Notes: generated by a model not told the origin, from the letters alone. A stretch of 64,000 bases of DNA from Acinetobacter halotolerans (GCF_004208515.1 NZ_SGIM01000002.1:62001-126000), one strand, 5' to 3'; shown: positions 35,451-46,101, counted from the first letter of the stretch. Made by a program: numbers and translations.

Positions 35451-38400
35451 TTAACCAATCGAATCATCTAAATTCGGTGCTAACCAACGCTTCGCTTCAT
35501 CCAGTGTCCAACCTTTACGCTTCGCATAATCCTCAAGCTGATCTTGAGAGATCTTGCCGACGTTAAAGTATTCACTTTCAGGATGCGAATAGTAGAAACC
35601 ACTGACAGAAGAAGGTGGCATCATGGCAAAGTGTTCAGTCAGTTTCGTACCGATTTTTTCTTCCGAACCTAACCAATCAAATAGCACTGCTTTTTCAGAA
35701 TGCTCAGGGCACGCAGGATAACCCGGTGCGGGACGTATACCGACATACTTTTCTTTGATCAGTTCATCATTGTCCAAAGTCTCATCGGCTTTATAGCCCC
35801 AAAACTCTTTACGGACACGCTGATGTAAATGCTCTGCAAATGCTTCTGCAAAACGATCTGCCAAAGACTGAATTAAAATCGCAGAATAGTCATCACCTTT
35901 GGCTTTATATTCATTTGCCAATTCTTCCGCACCGAAGATCGACACGGTAAAACCACCTAAATAATCTTCTGGCTGCTCAGATTGTTTAATAAAGTCAGCT
36001 AAAGACAGATTTGGTTTACCTGTGACTTTGTCAGATTGTTGGCGTACGTGTTCAAAAGTATGCGTGAGCTGTTGAGCTGTTTCATCAAATACACTGACCG
36101 TATCCGCACCAGTACGTTGCGCAGGGTATAAACCAAACACGGCACGTGCATCGAACAGTTTGTTGTCGATCACGTCTTTTAACATCGCTTGTGCTTGGTT
36201 ATATAGATCTGTTGCTGCTTCACCGACAACTTCATCTTGTAAAATTTTCGGGAATTTGCCTGCCAAACTCCAAGAAATAAAGAATGGTGTCCAGTCAAAA
36301 TACTCCACCAAGGTTGCAAGTGGATAGTTGGTGAGAACGTGTGTGCCCAATGTGTTTGGAATCGGCGGCACATAGTCTTTATCGACCTTAAAGCCATTTT
36401 TAACAGATTCTGGGTAGCTCAGTTTTGCCGCTTTTGGTTGCTTATTGGCTAAGCGTTCACGAATTTTGGCATATTCAGCACGTTGTTCTGCGATAAAACT
36501 GCCACGCATTTCAGGTGAAAGTAGGGTAGTTGCAACACCCACCGCACGCGATGCATCGGCAACATAAATCACCGCATCATTTGAATATTGTGGATCAATT
36601 TTTACTGCGGTATGTGCTTTAGAGGTAGTCGCACCACCAATCAATAGCGGAATATTAAAGCCTTTGCGTTGCATTTCTTTGGCAACAAAAACCATTTCAT
36701 CGAGTGACGGGGTAATCAAACCCGACAAACCGATGATGTCACATTTCTCATCAATTGCAGTTTGCAGGATTTTTTCACAAGGAACCATGACACCAAGGTC
36801 AACGATGTCGTAACCGTTACAACCGAGCACCACACCCACGATATTTTTACCAATATCATGAACGTCGCCTTTGACGGTTGCCATTAGAACCTTACCTTTA
36901 GGTTGGCTATTTGTTTTTGCAGCCTCAATGTAAGGGTTCAACCAAGCTACGGCTTGCTTCATCACACGCGCAGATTTGACCACTTGGGGTAGGAACATTT
37001 TGCCCGAACCAAATAGATCACCGACGACGTTCATACCATCCATCAATGCGCCTTCAATTACATCAAGTGGACGTTTTGCTTTTAAACGCGCTTCTTCTGT
37101 ATCTTCATCAATATAGGTGGTGATGCCTTTAACAAGGGCATATTCAAGACGCTTTTCTACAGATTGATTACGCCACTCTAGGTTTTCCGCTTCACGTTGT
37201 GCACCGCCTTGACCGCGGTATTTTTCAGCAACTTCAAGCAACTTTTCTGTGGCAACTTGCCCTGATTCATCTTGATTTTGATTCAGAACAACATCTTCAA
37301 CTGCTGCTTTGAGCTCAGGGTCAATATCATCATAAATGGCCATTTGCCCAGCATTGACGATCCCCATGGTCATGCCTTGTTTGATGGCATAGTATAGGAA
37401 CACTGAGTGAATCGCTTCTCGGACAGGCTCATTTCCGCGGAATGAGAATGATACGTTAGAGACCCCACCTGAAATCATCGCATGAGGTAAGTTCTGTTTG
37501 ATCCAACCCGTTGCTTCGATAAAGTCCACAGCATAGTTGTTGTGTTCTTCAATACCTGTCGCGATTGCAAAGACGTTCGGGTCAAAAATAATATCTTCAG
37601 CAGGGTAGCCGACTTCATTGACCAAAATATCATAAGAGCGTTTACAGATTTCGCGTTTACGCGCAGCGGTATCCGCCTGACCAGCTTCGTCAAAGGCCAT
37701 GACAATAACTGCAGCACCATACTGGCGGCATAATCGAGCTTTCTCGACAAACTCATCATAACCTTCTTTTAAGGAAATCGAGTTGACGACAGGTTTGCCT
37801 TGCACACATTTCAAACCCGCTTCGATGATTTCCCATTTTGATGAGTCAATCATGATCGGTACACGAGAAATATCAGGCTCAGATGCCACAAGATTCAGGA
37901 AATGCACCATCGCATTTTGCGAATCGAGCATCCCTTCATCCATATTAATATCGATGATTTGTGCACCTGCCACCACTTGTTGCTGAGCAACTTCTAAGGC
38001 TTCGGCAAAGTTTTCTTCACGAATTAAACGCAGGAATTTTTTAGAACCTGTGACGTTGGTACGTTCACCGACATTCACAAAGAGTGAGTCATCATAAATG
38101 TTAAATGGCTCTAAACCACTTAAACGACAGGCAGGAACGGTTTCAGGTATTTGTCGTGGTTTAATATCTTTTACGGCATTATAAATGGCGCGAATATGAT
38201 CTGGTGTAGTCCCACAGCATCCGCCTGTGATATTGATCAAACCACTTTCAGCAAATTCTTTGATGAATTCAGCCGTTTGTTCAGGTGTTTCATCATATTC
38301 ACCAAACGCATTTGGCAAGCCAGCATTGGGATGTGCTGAAACAAAGGTATCTGCAATATCGGCAATAGTTTTGACATGCGGGCGCATTGCGTCTGCACCC

Positions 38401-39137
38401 AAAGCACAGTTAAAGCCGATAGAAAGTAAGTCGCCGTGACGGACAGAGTTCCAGAACGCTTCGGCAGTTTGACCTGTTAAGGTACGACCAGAAGCATCGG
38501 TAATCGTGCCTGAAATCATCAATGGCAGTTCACGCCCGATTTGCTTGAAGACTTCTTTGACCGCAAAGATTGCTGCCTTACAGTTTAAAGTATCAAATAC
38601 GGTTTCGATCAGAAGAATGTCCGAACCACCTTCAATGAGTGCATGAGCTGCTTCTATATAATTTTCTTTGAGTTCATCGAAAGTAATGTTACGAAATGCA
38701 GGATCATTTACATTTGGTGAAATTGAACAAGTGCGTGATGTTGGACCCAATACACCTGCAACAAAGCGTGGTTTATCTGGCGTTGAATATTTATCACATG
38801 CAGCTCGCGCCAAACGCGCTGCTTCACGGTTGATCTCAGGAACCAAATCCTCCATGTGATAATCGGACATTGAGACGCGAGTACCATTGAAGCTGTTGGT
38901 TTCGATAATATCTGCACCAGCATCCAAATACGCTTCATGAATGCTTTGAATAATTTGTGGTTGTGTTAGAACCAATAAATCGTTATTACCTTTAAGGTCC
39001 GATGCCCAGTCTGCAAAACGTTCCCCACGATAATCTTCTTCTTCTAATTTATGGCGTTGAATCATAGTTCCCATCGCACCATCAATGATCAGGATGCGCT
39101 GGGCGAGAAGTGATTTTAGGGTGGCAAGTGTGGACAT
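35451..39137 (-). CDS. metH: Cobalamin-dependent methionine synthase MetH
   Basis: A 1228-residue four-module enzyme of full size that methylates homocysteine from methyltetrahydrofolate. Order: homocysteine domain (about 1-330) with zinc ligands in GFNCALGAD and [10 protein letters not shown]; pterin domain (about 345-620); cobalamin cap and binding domain with [11 protein letters not shown], whose His binds the cobalt; and the C-terminal activation domain with [15 protein letters not shown], which binds S-adenosylmethionine. It is a single-gene unit read leftward. No B12 riboswitch could be recognised upstream. Confidence 0.97.
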   Translation of the reverse strand: MSTLATLKSLLAQRILIIDGAMGTMIQRHKLEEEDYRGERFADWASDLKGNNDLLVLTQPQIIQSIHEAYLDAGADIIETNSFNGTRVSMSDYHMEDLVPEINREAARLARAACDKYSTPDKPRFVAGVLGPTSRTCSISPNVNDPAFRNITFDELKENYIEAAHALIEGGSDILLIETVFDTLNCKAAIFAVKEVFKQIGRELPLMISGTITDASGRTLTGQTAEAFWNSVRHGDLLSIGFNCALGADAMRPHVKTIADIADTFVSAHPNAGLPNAFGEYDETPEQTAEFIKEFAESGLINITGGCCGTTPDHIRAIYNAVKDIKPRQIPETVPACRLSGLEPFNIYDDSLFVNVGERTNVTGSKKFLRLIREENFAEALEVAQQQVVAGAQIIDINMDEGMLDSQNAMVHFLNLVASEPDISRVPIMIDSSKWEIIEAGLKCVQGKPVVNSISLKEGYDEFVEKARLCRQYGAAVIVMAFDEAGQADTAARKREICKRSYDILVNEVGYPAEDIIFDPNVFAIATGIEEHNNYAVDFIEATGWIKQNLPHAMISGGVSNVSFSFRGNEPVREAIHSVFLYYAIKQGMTMGIVNAGQMAIYDDIDPELKAAVEDVVLNQNQDESGQVATEKLLEVAEKYRGQGGAQREAENLEWRNQSVEKRLEYALVKGITTYIDEDTEEARLKAKRPLDVIEGALMDGMNVVGDLFGSGKMFLPQVVKSARVMKQAVAWLNPYIEAAKTNSQPKGKVLMATVKGDVHDIGKNIVGVVLGCNGYDIVDLGVMVPCEKILQTAIDEKCDIIGLSGLITPSLDEMVFVAKEMQRKGFNIPLLIGGATTSKAHTAVKIDPQYSNDAVIYVADASRAVGVATTLLSPEMRGSFIAEQRAEYAKIRERLANKQPKAAKLSYPESVKNGFKVDKDYVPPIPNTLGTHVLTNYPLATLVEYFDWTPFFISWSLAGKFPKILQDEVVGEAATDLYNQAQAMLKDVIDNKLFDARAVFGLYPAQRTGADTVSVFDETAQQLTHTFEHVRQQSDKVTGKPNLSLADFIKQSEQPEDYLGGFTVSIFGAEELANEYKAKGDDYSAILIQSLADRFAEAFAEHLHQRVRKEFWGYKADETLDNDELIKEKYVGIRPAPGYPACPEHSEKAVLFDWLGSEEKIGTKLTEHFAMMPPSSVSGFYYSHPESEYFNVGKISQDQLEDYAKRKGWTLDEAKRWLAPNLDDSIG

Positions 39138-39574
39138 AAGGAACCCCAGTATAAAATGAAGATAAAAAGCAGTGGCATTGTAACAGAAGCCGTATCAATG
39201 CGTGTATTTTCAGTACAGCAGAGTGATGATCTGTCAGTTCACATTAAAAATGTCATCGAAGTTTCATTAAATTGAAATAATTAAACGGAATAATGTCTAA
39301 AAATAAAACAAGTGCCCTGAAATGTGACAATAAGATGTCAACTTTCGTAGCATTTGTTGCAAAATCAGACAAACAGTTTTGAACTGATTTTTGTTTGATT
39401 AAGATGTTGTTTTTGTTAATATTTTAATAATACAAAGGTGGATTTATCGCCAAAAAGTATCGAAAATCAGTGTGAAAATATGAAATTTTGGCTTTATATG
39501 GCATTCCTTTGTCATATAATTGTCATAATTTAATTAAACAATACGGGGGATTTCATTATCCTCTGTCCGTCTAC
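39138..39574. other. Intergenic region between metH and the phosphate transporter gene
   Basis: A 437-bp AT-rich divergent region. The right end holds a Pho box (described separately). The rest carries no ORF with a plausible start, no RNA gene and no recognised riboswitch. The metH promoter was not resolved. Confidence 0.5.
39509..39526 (+). promoter_or_regulatory. Pho box (PhoB binding site)
   Basis: Two perfect direct repeats TTGTCAT (39509-39515 and 39520-39526) separated by ATAA, an 11-bp period. This is the canonical Pho-box architecture (consensus CTGTCAT-N4-CTGTCAT) and implies PhoB-activated expression of the phosphate transporter gene under phosphate limitation. It also shows that translation must begin downstream of here. 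Confidence 0.85.
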
Positions 39575-41203
39575 ATGAATTCTAATCTTCCCCCTGCTTC
39601 GGATTCACCACTTGCCAACCCAGCGGCAAAATCAACGAATGTACATGTACCAACACCGAAATTTTTTATGCCGGTGTTTTTGACGATTATTGTTGCAACA
39701 CTAATTTATATCGGTTTTCAGGTCAGTGCTGACTTAGCGCATGTTCCTGCCTTAAGTTTATATTCTGTCATTTTATTATCAACGGCTCTTTTTATTGCTT
39801 TGGCTTTTGAGTTTGTAAATGGTTTCCATGATACTGCCAATGCTGTAGCGACGGTCATTTATACCAATGCGCTTCCTGCACCTGTAGCGGTGATGTGGGC
39901 GGGCTTCTGTAACTTCTTAGGGGTTATGGTCGCGAGTGGGGCAGTTGCATACGGTATTATTGCATTGCTTCCTGTTGAAATGATTATGAATGTGGGCAGT
40001 GGTGCAGGCTTTGCGATGGTATTTGCATTGCTGATTGCAGCGATTATGTGGAATCTTGGAACATGGTTTCTCGGTATTCCTGCTTCTAGCTCGCACACTT
40101 TGATTGGCTCAATTTTGGGCGTGGGGATTATGAACCACTTGCTCAATGCTTCAACTGGTGCGACCAGTGGCATTGACATGGATCAAGTGCTTAAAGTTGG
40201 TAAGGCTTTACTGTTCTCGCCAATGATTGGTTTCGCTTTCGCTGCGGTTCTATTCTTGTTGGTTAAGAAGATATTTAAAAACCAAATGGAGTTATTCCAG
40301 CCGCCTGTTGGCAATAAGCCACCACCACCGTTAATTCGCGGTATTTTGATTTTTACTTGTACTGGGGTTAGTTTTGCTCACGGTTCAAATGATGGTCAAA
40401 AGGGCATGGGCTTAATCATGTTGATCTTGATTGGTTTGGTTCCATTGGCATATTCATTAAATAAAAATTTAGATGAAAAACATCTACAATCATTTGAACA
40501 ATTGTCTTCTCAAACGGCTTTAGTTCTAAATGTTGATCGACAAGATTTTTCTGATGAAAAAGCGCGTGAAGTGCTGACCACGTATATTCAAACCAAAGAA
40601 CAAACGCCTGAAGTTGTACCTGCATTGGCAAGTATGACCAATCATTTAGGTGAAAAAGTTGCAGCTTATGGTGATCTCAAAAGCATTCCTGAAGAGGGTG
40701 TGGCTGAGTTGCGAAATGACATGTACTTGAGTACGACAGCATTTAAACGTTTAGACAAAGCTGAAGCATTACCAGTGATGACTGACGAACAGAAAAAAGT
40801 TGTAAAAGAATATCGTAGCAATATGGATTCATTTTTACAGTACATCCCGACTTGGGTAAAAGTAGCAGTCGCTCTTGCGCTTGGTCTCGGTACGATGGTG
40901 GGCTGGAAACGTATTGTTATTACTGTGGGTGAGCGTATTGGTAAGAATCACATGACCTATGGTCAGGGGATGTCTGCTGAGCTTGTTGCGATGAGTACTA
41001 TTGCTGCGGCTGATGGTTTTGGTATGCCAGTTTCAACGACGCATGTCTTAAACAGTGCGGTTGCGGGTACGATGGTTGCGAATAAGTCAGGCTTGAACTT
41101 CGCTACGGTGAGAACGATTTTATCTGCATGGGTATTCACTTTACCAGCAACGATCTGTTTATCTGGCGGCTTGTACTGGTTATTCTTGCAGTTTGTTTCT
41201 TGA
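39575..41203 (+). CDS. PiT-family inorganic phosphate transporter
   Basis: A 542-residue membrane transporter with the two PiT signatures: GFHDTANAVATVIYTNAL in the N-terminal half, and FAHGSNDGQKGMGL plus GMPVSTTHVL in the C-terminal half. It imports metal phosphate using the proton or sodium gradient. A hydrophilic cytoplasmic domain of about 130 residues lies in the middle. The ATG at 39575 is chosen because an in-frame TTG at 39488 precedes the Pho box. No strong ribosome binding site is visible. Unlike typical pit genes, it appears phosphate-regulated. Confidence 0.92.
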   Translation: MNSNLPPASDSPLANPAAKSTNVHVPTPKFFMPVFLTIIVATLIYIGFQVSADLAHVPALSLYSVILLSTALFIALAFEFVNGFHDTANAVATVIYTNALPAPVAVMWAGFCNFLGVMVASGAVAYGIIALLPVEMIMNVGSGAGFAMVFALLIAAIMWNLGTWFLGIPASSSHTLIGSILGVGIMNHLLNASTGATSGIDMDQVLKVGKALLFSPMIGFAFAAVLFLLVKKIFKNQMELFQPPVGNKPPPPLIRGILIFTCTGVSFAHGSNDGQKGMGLIMLILIGLVPLAYSLNKNLDEKHLQSFEQLSSQTALVLNVDRQDFSDEKAREVLTTYIQTKEQTPEVVPALASMTNHLGEKVAAYGDLKSIPEEGVAELRNDMYLSTTAFKRLDKAEALPVMTDEQKKVVKEYRSNMDSFLQYIPTWVKVAVALALGLGTMVGWKRIVITVGERIGKNHMTYGQGMSAELVAMSTIAAADGFGMPVSTTHVLNSAVAGTMVANKSGLNFATVRTILSAWVFTLPATICLSGGLYWLFLQFVS

Positions 41204-41240
41204 TTTAACGATTCAATCTGAAAATAGATATTAATAGATA

Positions 41241-41271
41241 TTAAAGGCTTTGCTTCGGCAAGGCTTTTTTT
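41241..41271 (+). terminator. Terminator after the phosphate transporter gene
   Basis: An imperfect stem with G-U pairs, AAAGGCTTTGC and GCAAGGCTTTTTT around a TTCG loop, ending in a run of T. Confidence 0.7.
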
Positions 41272-41331
41272 ATGTCTGTGAATTTCTGAGTGATCATTTG
41301 TCGAAGTTGGTTCCATGAAAGATGTCTATGC

Positions 41332-41481
41332 CTAGCCGTGAAAGGTCTCAGCTGTGATCTGTATCTGATCACTACTTCGTTCTAATGCTTGAGGGCTGTC
41401 CACTCTGAAAATATGCCTGACGGTAATCTTCGAAGTATCGTGTATGTCGATAATGTCTGCACATCGTAATTGAGATTGCAT
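41332..41481 (-). CDS. Possible small ORF of 49 residues
   Basis: An ATG-initiated frame of 49 codons in an otherwise empty 436-bp gap (41204-41639). The peptide starts MQSQLRCADIIDIHDTSK and has a protein-like mix of residues, but the ribosome binding site is weak (AACGG) and no family is recognised. It could equally be a remnant or chance. The remainder of the gap holds only the two terminators at its ends. Confidence 0.25.
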   Translation of the reverse strand: MQSQLRCADIIDIHDTSKITVRHIFRVDSPQALERSSDQIQITAETFHG

Positions 41482-41599
41482 CCGTTAGTTGAATAGGGAC
41501 GGCGTATTGTAAGTTGGTTTTCAGATCAAAGATGCTTAAAAAGAAAAAGCTTAATAAACGTCTATGTAGATGGATATAGGATTTACGGGTAATAAAAAA

Positions 41600-41619
41600 G
41601 GAGCTGTCGAAACAGCTCC
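41600..41619 (-). terminator. Terminator after the Tim44-like gene
   Basis: A perfect 8-bp stem, GGAGCTGT and ACAGCTCC, with a CGAA loop. In the leftward direction it is followed by TTTTTTATT, a good intrinsic terminator. Confidence 0.88.
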
Positions 41620-41639
41620 TTTGAATTTGATGAAATCGT

Positions 41640-42644
41640 TTAGGCTTGTTGAATACCTGCAACAACCCAATCTTGTTGTGAGCCAGCAGGTTTAACAAAG
41701 TGCCAAATCTCGGTAAATGGTTGTGGCAAGCTGTTTAAGTCTTCACTCACAGTACCTGTAAAACGAACGCTGACAACATATTGTCCATTCTCAGTTGAAC
41801 TTTCGACTACCATGGCATTGAGATTGCTAAATTCAGCAACGTCTTGATCTTGGTTGGCCATAATGTCGCTATACATTGAGCTGTAAAGCTCAGGTGACAA
41901 ATAACGACGGATTTCTTGGATATTATTTGCGTTGTTTACTGATTGGATGTGATTGAAGCGTTGACGGGCAGTACGTAAAAATGCAGCTGGTTCGGTACCA
42001 TCTGGTAGTTGATTACCATTACTGGTCGAAGCACTACCAAATGGTGCTTGAGTTGGAGCATTACCGAACGGTGCTTGAGTCGCAGCACCGCCACCAACTG
42101 ATTGACCAAAGATATTGGTGTTGTCACCTGTTTGGCGAGCAGTTGGTTGCGATGTTGTTTGGCGGCTAAAGTTATTTCGACCGCTATTGTTCGGAGCGTA
42201 CGGATTATCTGCTGCTAATTTTTTTTTTGCGCCTAATCTGCGGAACACAAAGAAGGCGGCGGCTGCTGCAAGTAGAACCCAAATCCAACTAGGAAGCCCT
42301 TGTTTCTCCTCCTCGGCTGCAACAGCTTGTTGTTCTGTTTGAGATGGATCTTTATCATCTGCCATTGCGTTTGCTGCAACGGCACCTAATGCTGCGCCAG
42401 CAACACCTGCGGCAACCATACCACCGACACCAGGACCTGCTTTTTGAGGTGCAGCAGTCGGAGCGGCTTGTTGTTGTGCTGGTGGAGTCGCTTGGCGAGG
42501 TTGTTGATAAGACTGGCTAGATGAGTTAGATCTGCTCATACCATGACTCTTTCCGCCGCCTGCACGTTTCGCTTCTGCGAGTGGTGCAGCAACCAAGGTT
42601 GCCATTAATAAAGCGGCCATCAAGCCACGCTGGTGTACTTGCAT
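41640..42644 (-). CDS. Tim44-like domain protein, exported/membrane
   Basis: A 334-residue protein. A signal peptide (about 1-25, ending LAEA) is followed by a Gln/Ser/Pro/Ala-rich low-complexity stretch, a Gly/Ala membrane segment (about 78-95), an acidic stretch, a second membrane segment (about 120-137, WIWVLLAAAAAFFVF), a long Asn/Gln/Gly-rich linker, and a C-terminal Tim44-like domain (about 215-334; FLRTARQRFNHIQ to WVVAGIQQ). Bacterial members have no settled function. It stands between the phosphate transporter and radA. Confidence 0.85.
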   Translation of the reverse strand: MQVHQRGLMAALLMATLVAAPLAEAKRAGGGKSHGMSRSNSSSQSYQQPRQATPPAQQQAAPTAAPQKAGPGVGGMVAAGVAGAALGAVAANAMADDKDPSQTEQQAVAAEEEKQGLPSWIWVLLAAAAAFFVFRRLGAKKKLAADNPYAPNNSGRNNFSRQTTSQPTARQTGDNTNIFGQSVGGGAATQAPFGNAPTQAPFGSASTSNGNQLPDGTEPAAFLRTARQRFNHIQSVNNANNIQEIRRYLSPELYSSMYSDIMANQDQDVAEFSNLNAMVVESSTENGQYVVSVRFTGTVSEDLNSLPQPFTEIWHFVKPAGSQQDWVVAGIQQA

Positions 42645-42728
42645 CGAAAATCCCTATTTAGTTCCAATTAGTAAGTGTATTTATGCAGGCATTTGCCGTG
42701 AATTTCAACTAGAAAAGCATATTTTTTA

Positions 42729-44117
42729 TTACAATTCATCACTAAGTTGCATCGCTTCAGTCAAGGCTTCATGTAATCGGGCAACTGCAATCACTTGGAT
42801 ACCTTCAATTGGTTTTTGTGGTGCGTTGCCACGAGGCAAAATCACATATTTAAAACCATGTTTAGCTGCTTCTTTTAGGCGTTCTTGACCATTTGGAACG
42901 GGGCGGATTTCGCCAGATAGCCCAACTTCACCAAATACAGCCAATTGTTGAGGTAAAGCTTTACCGCGTAAGCTGGATGCGCAGGCGAGTAGAACCGCAA
43001 GGTCAGAACCTGTCTCGGTGATTTTTAATCCTCCGACCACATTGATATAAACATCTTGACCAGCGGTTTGTACTCCTCCGTGTCGGTGCATAACCGCCAG
43101 TAGCATATTCAAACGGTTTTGTTCCAAACCGAGAGCCACACGACGTGGCTGTCCATGGGCATCGTCAACTAATGCTTGCACTTCAACTAATAGAGGACGA
43201 GTTCCTTCACGGCTGATCATTACAATTGAACCAGGGATGGCTTCATCATAACGGCTGAGGAAAATTGCCGATGGATTGGCGACTTCACGTAGACCTTTAT
43301 CTGTCATGGCAAAGACCCCAAGTTCATTGACTGCACCAAAACGGTTCTTCACTGCACGAATCATACGGTAACGTGAGTCAGATTGACCTTCAAAATAGAG
43401 CACGCAATCAACCATGTGTTCTAAAACACGCGGGCCAGCCAGCGCACCTTCTTTGGTCACATGGCCGACTAGGAATAAAGCAGTGCCACTATTTTTAGCA
43501 AAACGGGTAAGAAGTGCAGCTGACTCACGAATTTGCGAGACGCCGCCGGGTGCAGATTGCAAGGTTTCGGTATATAGGGTTTGAATGGAGTCTAAAATAG
43601 CAACAGCAGGGCGCACTTGAGCTAAAACTTCACATATCCGTTCAACGCAGGTTTCAGCCATAACTTTGAGCTGATCGGTGGGTAAATCTAAACGCTGTGC
43701 CCGTAATGCAACTTGAGAAAGTGATTCTTCGCCTGTGACATACAGGGCAGAACTTTTTTTGCTGGCCATATGTGTTGCAGTTTGTAGCAAAATGGTGGAT
43801 TTTCCAATTCCAGGGTCGCCACCAATCAGAACCACTGAACCTGTGACTAGACCTCCACCTAAAACACGGTCAAACTCACTCACACCGGTGGCTAGACGTG
43901 TTTCATTGGAAACAGAGACTTGGTTTAAGGTGGTAATACTTGCTGCTTGACCTGAATATCCGCCGCCCATTTTGGGTTGACCACGATGAGTGACACTCGG
44001 TTCTATACGGACTTCAGTGAGACTATTCCATTCACCGCATTCAGTACATTGCCCAGCCCATTTGGGGTGATCTGTGCCACATTGTTCACAACGGTAAATA
44101 GTTTTAATTTTTGCCAT
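42729..44117 (-). CDS. radA: DNA repair protein RadA
   Basis: A 462-residue RecA-like helicase that promotes branch migration during recombination. Features in order: an N-terminal zinc finger with Cys10, Cys13, Cys24 and Cys27; Walker A GGDPGIGKST (99-108); the RadA-specific KNRFG motif; and a C-terminal Lon-protease-like domain (GGLKITETGSDLAVLLACAS). Size and motifs are complete. It is a single gene read leftward. Confidence 0.97.
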   Translation of the reverse strand: MAKIKTIYRCEQCGTDHPKWAGQCTECGEWNSLTEVRIEPSVTHRGQPKMGGGYSGQAASITTLNQVSVSNETRLATGVSEFDRVLGGGLVTGSVVLIGGDPGIGKSTILLQTATHMASKKSSALYVTGEESLSQVALRAQRLDLPTDQLKVMAETCVERICEVLAQVRPAVAILDSIQTLYTETLQSAPGGVSQIRESAALLTRFAKNSGTALFLVGHVTKEGALAGPRVLEHMVDCVLYFEGQSDSRYRMIRAVKNRFGAVNELGVFAMTDKGLREVANPSAIFLSRYDEAIPGSIVMISREGTRPLLVEVQALVDDAHGQPRRVALGLEQNRLNMLLAVMHRHGGVQTAGQDVYINVVGGLKITETGSDLAVLLACASSLRGKALPQQLAVFGEVGLSGEIRPVPNGQERLKEAAKHGFKYVILPRGNAPQKPIEGIQVIAVARLHEALTEAMQLSDEL

Positions 44118-44162
44118 ATTAAAATTGAAAATTTTCTGTAAATTAGTTAAAAAGTAAAGTAA

Positions 44163-44227
44163 TTACGAAAACAGTGCGTTGATCATGTTTCTCTTAATAA
44201 GGATGAAGAGAAACGACGTTTTCGTAA
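44163..44227. other. Nested hairpin upstream of radA
   Basis: An outer perfect 10-bp stem, TTACGAAAAC (44163-44172) and GTTTTCGTAA (44218-44227), encloses an inner perfect 9-bp stem, GTTTCTCTT (44187-44195) and AAGAGAAAC (44206-44214). The bulge is 14 nt on one side and 3 nt on the other. It lies 46 bp upstream of radA in the 351-bp gap before the symporter gene (44118-44468), which shows no other feature. It could be a structured 5' leader, a regulator site or a small repeat. Confidence 0.45.
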
Positions 44228-44468
44228 CTCACTGGTTAAAGGGAAGTGCTCAGCAAAATAACATGATATAAGACTTTTACAAGTAAGATACAGTGTGTTT
44301 TTGAGTTAATATACTTGTTCAGTTCACTTTTTCCATGGACGGTTTTGAGCAATTGTTCAATTCTTGTCAAGAAACTACGGTTGATTGGCATAGATATTGC
44401 TGTTGCTCAAGCAAATGAAAATTTAACAGTTGTTATATTTTCAATTTATATAAAAAAGGTTGATATAT

Positions 44469-45971
44469 ATGAGTGCAGCAGAAATTGTTAATTGGGTAAA
44501 TGGCATTATCTGGAGCCCCGCGCTAATCTACTTATGTTTAGGTGCAGGTTTATTTTTCTCTATTCTTACGCGGTTTGTTCAAGTACGACAACTCAAAGAG
44601 ATGGGGCGACTATTAATTAAAGGAACATCCTCATCGCAGGGTATTTCATCATTTCAAGCGTTATCAGTTTCACTTTCTGGTCGTGTTGGTGTGGGTAACA
44701 TTGCTGGGGTAGCAGCAGCAATCGGTTTTGGCGGTCCTGGTGCTGTATTTTGGATGTGGGTGGTTGCATTTTTAGGTGCTAGTACAGCATATGTCGAATC
44801 AACTTTAGGTCAAATCTATAAAGTTGAATACCAAGGTCAGTATCGTGGTGGACCTGCATTTTATTTTGATAAAGGCTTAGGGCAACGTTGGTTAGGTGTT
44901 CTCTTTGCGATTGCTGCAATCATTTCCTGTGGTTTGTTCTTGCCGGGTATTCAAGCGAATGCGGTTGGAAATGCATTTACTCAAATTACAGGTGATGGTG
45001 CTATTGTTTTTGGCAATGTCGGTGCTTATAAGTTGTTGGCACTTGTTATCATTGTCACGTTATTATCTGTCATTATTTTCGGTGGTATTAAACGTATCGC
45101 TCGATTTGCTCAGTTTGTTGTACCATTTATGGCGCTTGGCTACATTATCATGGCGCTGGTGATCATTTTTATGAACATTCAGGAACTTCCGGGTGTGATA
45201 AAAATGATTTTTGCAGATGCTTTTTCACCAATGGCGGGTATCGGTGCTGCGATTGGTTGGGGGGTAAAACGTGGTGTTTACTCAAATGAAGCAGGCCAAG
45301 GTACAGGTCCTCATGCAGCAGCAGCAGCTGAAGTTCAACATCCAGCACAACAAGGTTTAGTCCAATCTTTTTCTGTCTATGTTGATACCTTATTCGTTTG
45401 TTCTGCGACCGCTTTCATGATCTTGATTACGGGAATGTATAACGTTCAAGGTACTTTAGAAGCAGGTCAGTTTATTGTGCAAAATGTCGGTGCTTCTGTT
45501 GAAATTGGTTCACCAGCATTTACTCAAATGGCAGTAAATACGGTCTTTGGTGGTTTTGGTCAAATCTTTGTCGCACTTGCAGTTTTCTTCTTTGCTTTCA
45601 CTACAATTATTGCCTATTACTATATTGCTGAAACCAATATTACTTATCTGAGCTATATCACTAAAACACCTTCATTAATGTTCCTGACCAAATGCTTTAT
45701 TCTTTCAGCTGTAATTTATGGTGTGATTAGCGCGACAGGTTATATTTGGGGGATCGGTGATATTGGTGTTGGTTTAATGGCATGGATTAATATCATTGGT
45801 ATTATCATGACCTATTTCATTTGGAAACCAACCATCAAGGCACTCAACGATTACGAGCAACAACAAAAAGCAGGCGTGACCAAGTTTACCTTTGATCCAG
45901 TCAAACTTGGAATCCGTAATGCAACATTCTGGGAAGATCGTTTAAAGAAAGAACAAGAACAAAAAAAGTGA
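44469..45971 (+). CDS. Sodium:alanine symporter, AGCS family
   Basis: A membrane transporter of 500 residues with about ten segments. Family motifs include SVSLSGRVGVGNIAGVA near residue 70-86, FWMWVVAFLGASTAYVE, GGPAFYF and the conserved GVKRGVYSNEAGQGTGPHAAA. It imports alanine, glycine or a related amino acid with sodium. The ATG at 44469 with AAGG 9 nt upstream is chosen over a TTG at 44460. It is monocistronic, with a strong terminator. Confidence 0.93.
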   Translation: MSAAEIVNWVNGIIWSPALIYLCLGAGLFFSILTRFVQVRQLKEMGRLLIKGTSSSQGISSFQALSVSLSGRVGVGNIAGVAAAIGFGGPGAVFWMWVVAFLGASTAYVESTLGQIYKVEYQGQYRGGPAFYFDKGLGQRWLGVLFAIAAIISCGLFLPGIQANAVGNAFTQITGDGAIVFGNVGAYKLLALVIIVTLLSVIIFGGIKRIARFAQFVVPFMALGYIIMALVIIFMNIQELPGVIKMIFADAFSPMAGIGAAIGWGVKRGVYSNEAGQGTGPHAAAAAEVQHPAQQGLVQSFSVYVDTLFVCSATAFMILITGMYNVQGTLEAGQFIVQNVGASVEIGSPAFTQMAVNTVFGGFGQIFVALAVFFFAFTTIIAYYYIAETNITYLSYITKTPSLMFLTKCFILSAVIYGVISATGYIWGIGDIGVGLMAWINIIGIIMTYFIWKPTIKALNDYEQQQKAGVTKFTFDPVKLGIRNATFWEDRLKKEQEQKK

Positions 45972-46000
45972 TCTAGTTTTCTCTAGTGAAGTATCGCCCA

Positions 46001-46037
46001 ACATAAAAAAACAGCCCTTGTGGCTGTTTTTTTATGT
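46001..46037. terminator. Strong terminator after the symporter gene
   Basis: A perfect 16-bp inverted repeat: ACATAAAAAAACAGCC (46001-46016) and GGCTGTTTTTTTATGT (46022-46037), with a 5-nt loop. The GC core plus T tract make it a typical intrinsic terminator, usable in either direction. Confidence 0.93.
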
Positions 46038-46043
46038 TTAGAC

Positions 46044-46072
46044 TTTAGCCTATCGATTGATCACGCTATACT
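46044..46072 (+). promoter_or_regulatory. Candidate promoter of lptM-lysA-dapF
   Basis: TTTAGC (46044-46049), a 17-nt spacer and TATACT (46067-46072), about 30 nt before lptM. The -10 is strong, the -35 weak. Confidence 0.45.
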
Positions 46073-46101
46073 GCTGCGAATTGTAAAAGTTAGGTGCTCA
46101 G

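Noticed and set aside
39138..39487. Cobalamin riboswitch upstream of metH
   Set aside because: No B12-box-like sequence or the long structured leader of that class could be recognised on the minus strand.
39859..40179. Open frame antisense to the phosphate transporter gene
   Set aside because: Its translation is low complexity and mirrors the membrane-segment codons of the real gene.
44423..44451. TTAACA-N17-TTATAT as promoter of the symporter gene
   Set aside because: The transcript would start at or inside the ribosome binding site, only about 10 nt from the ATG.
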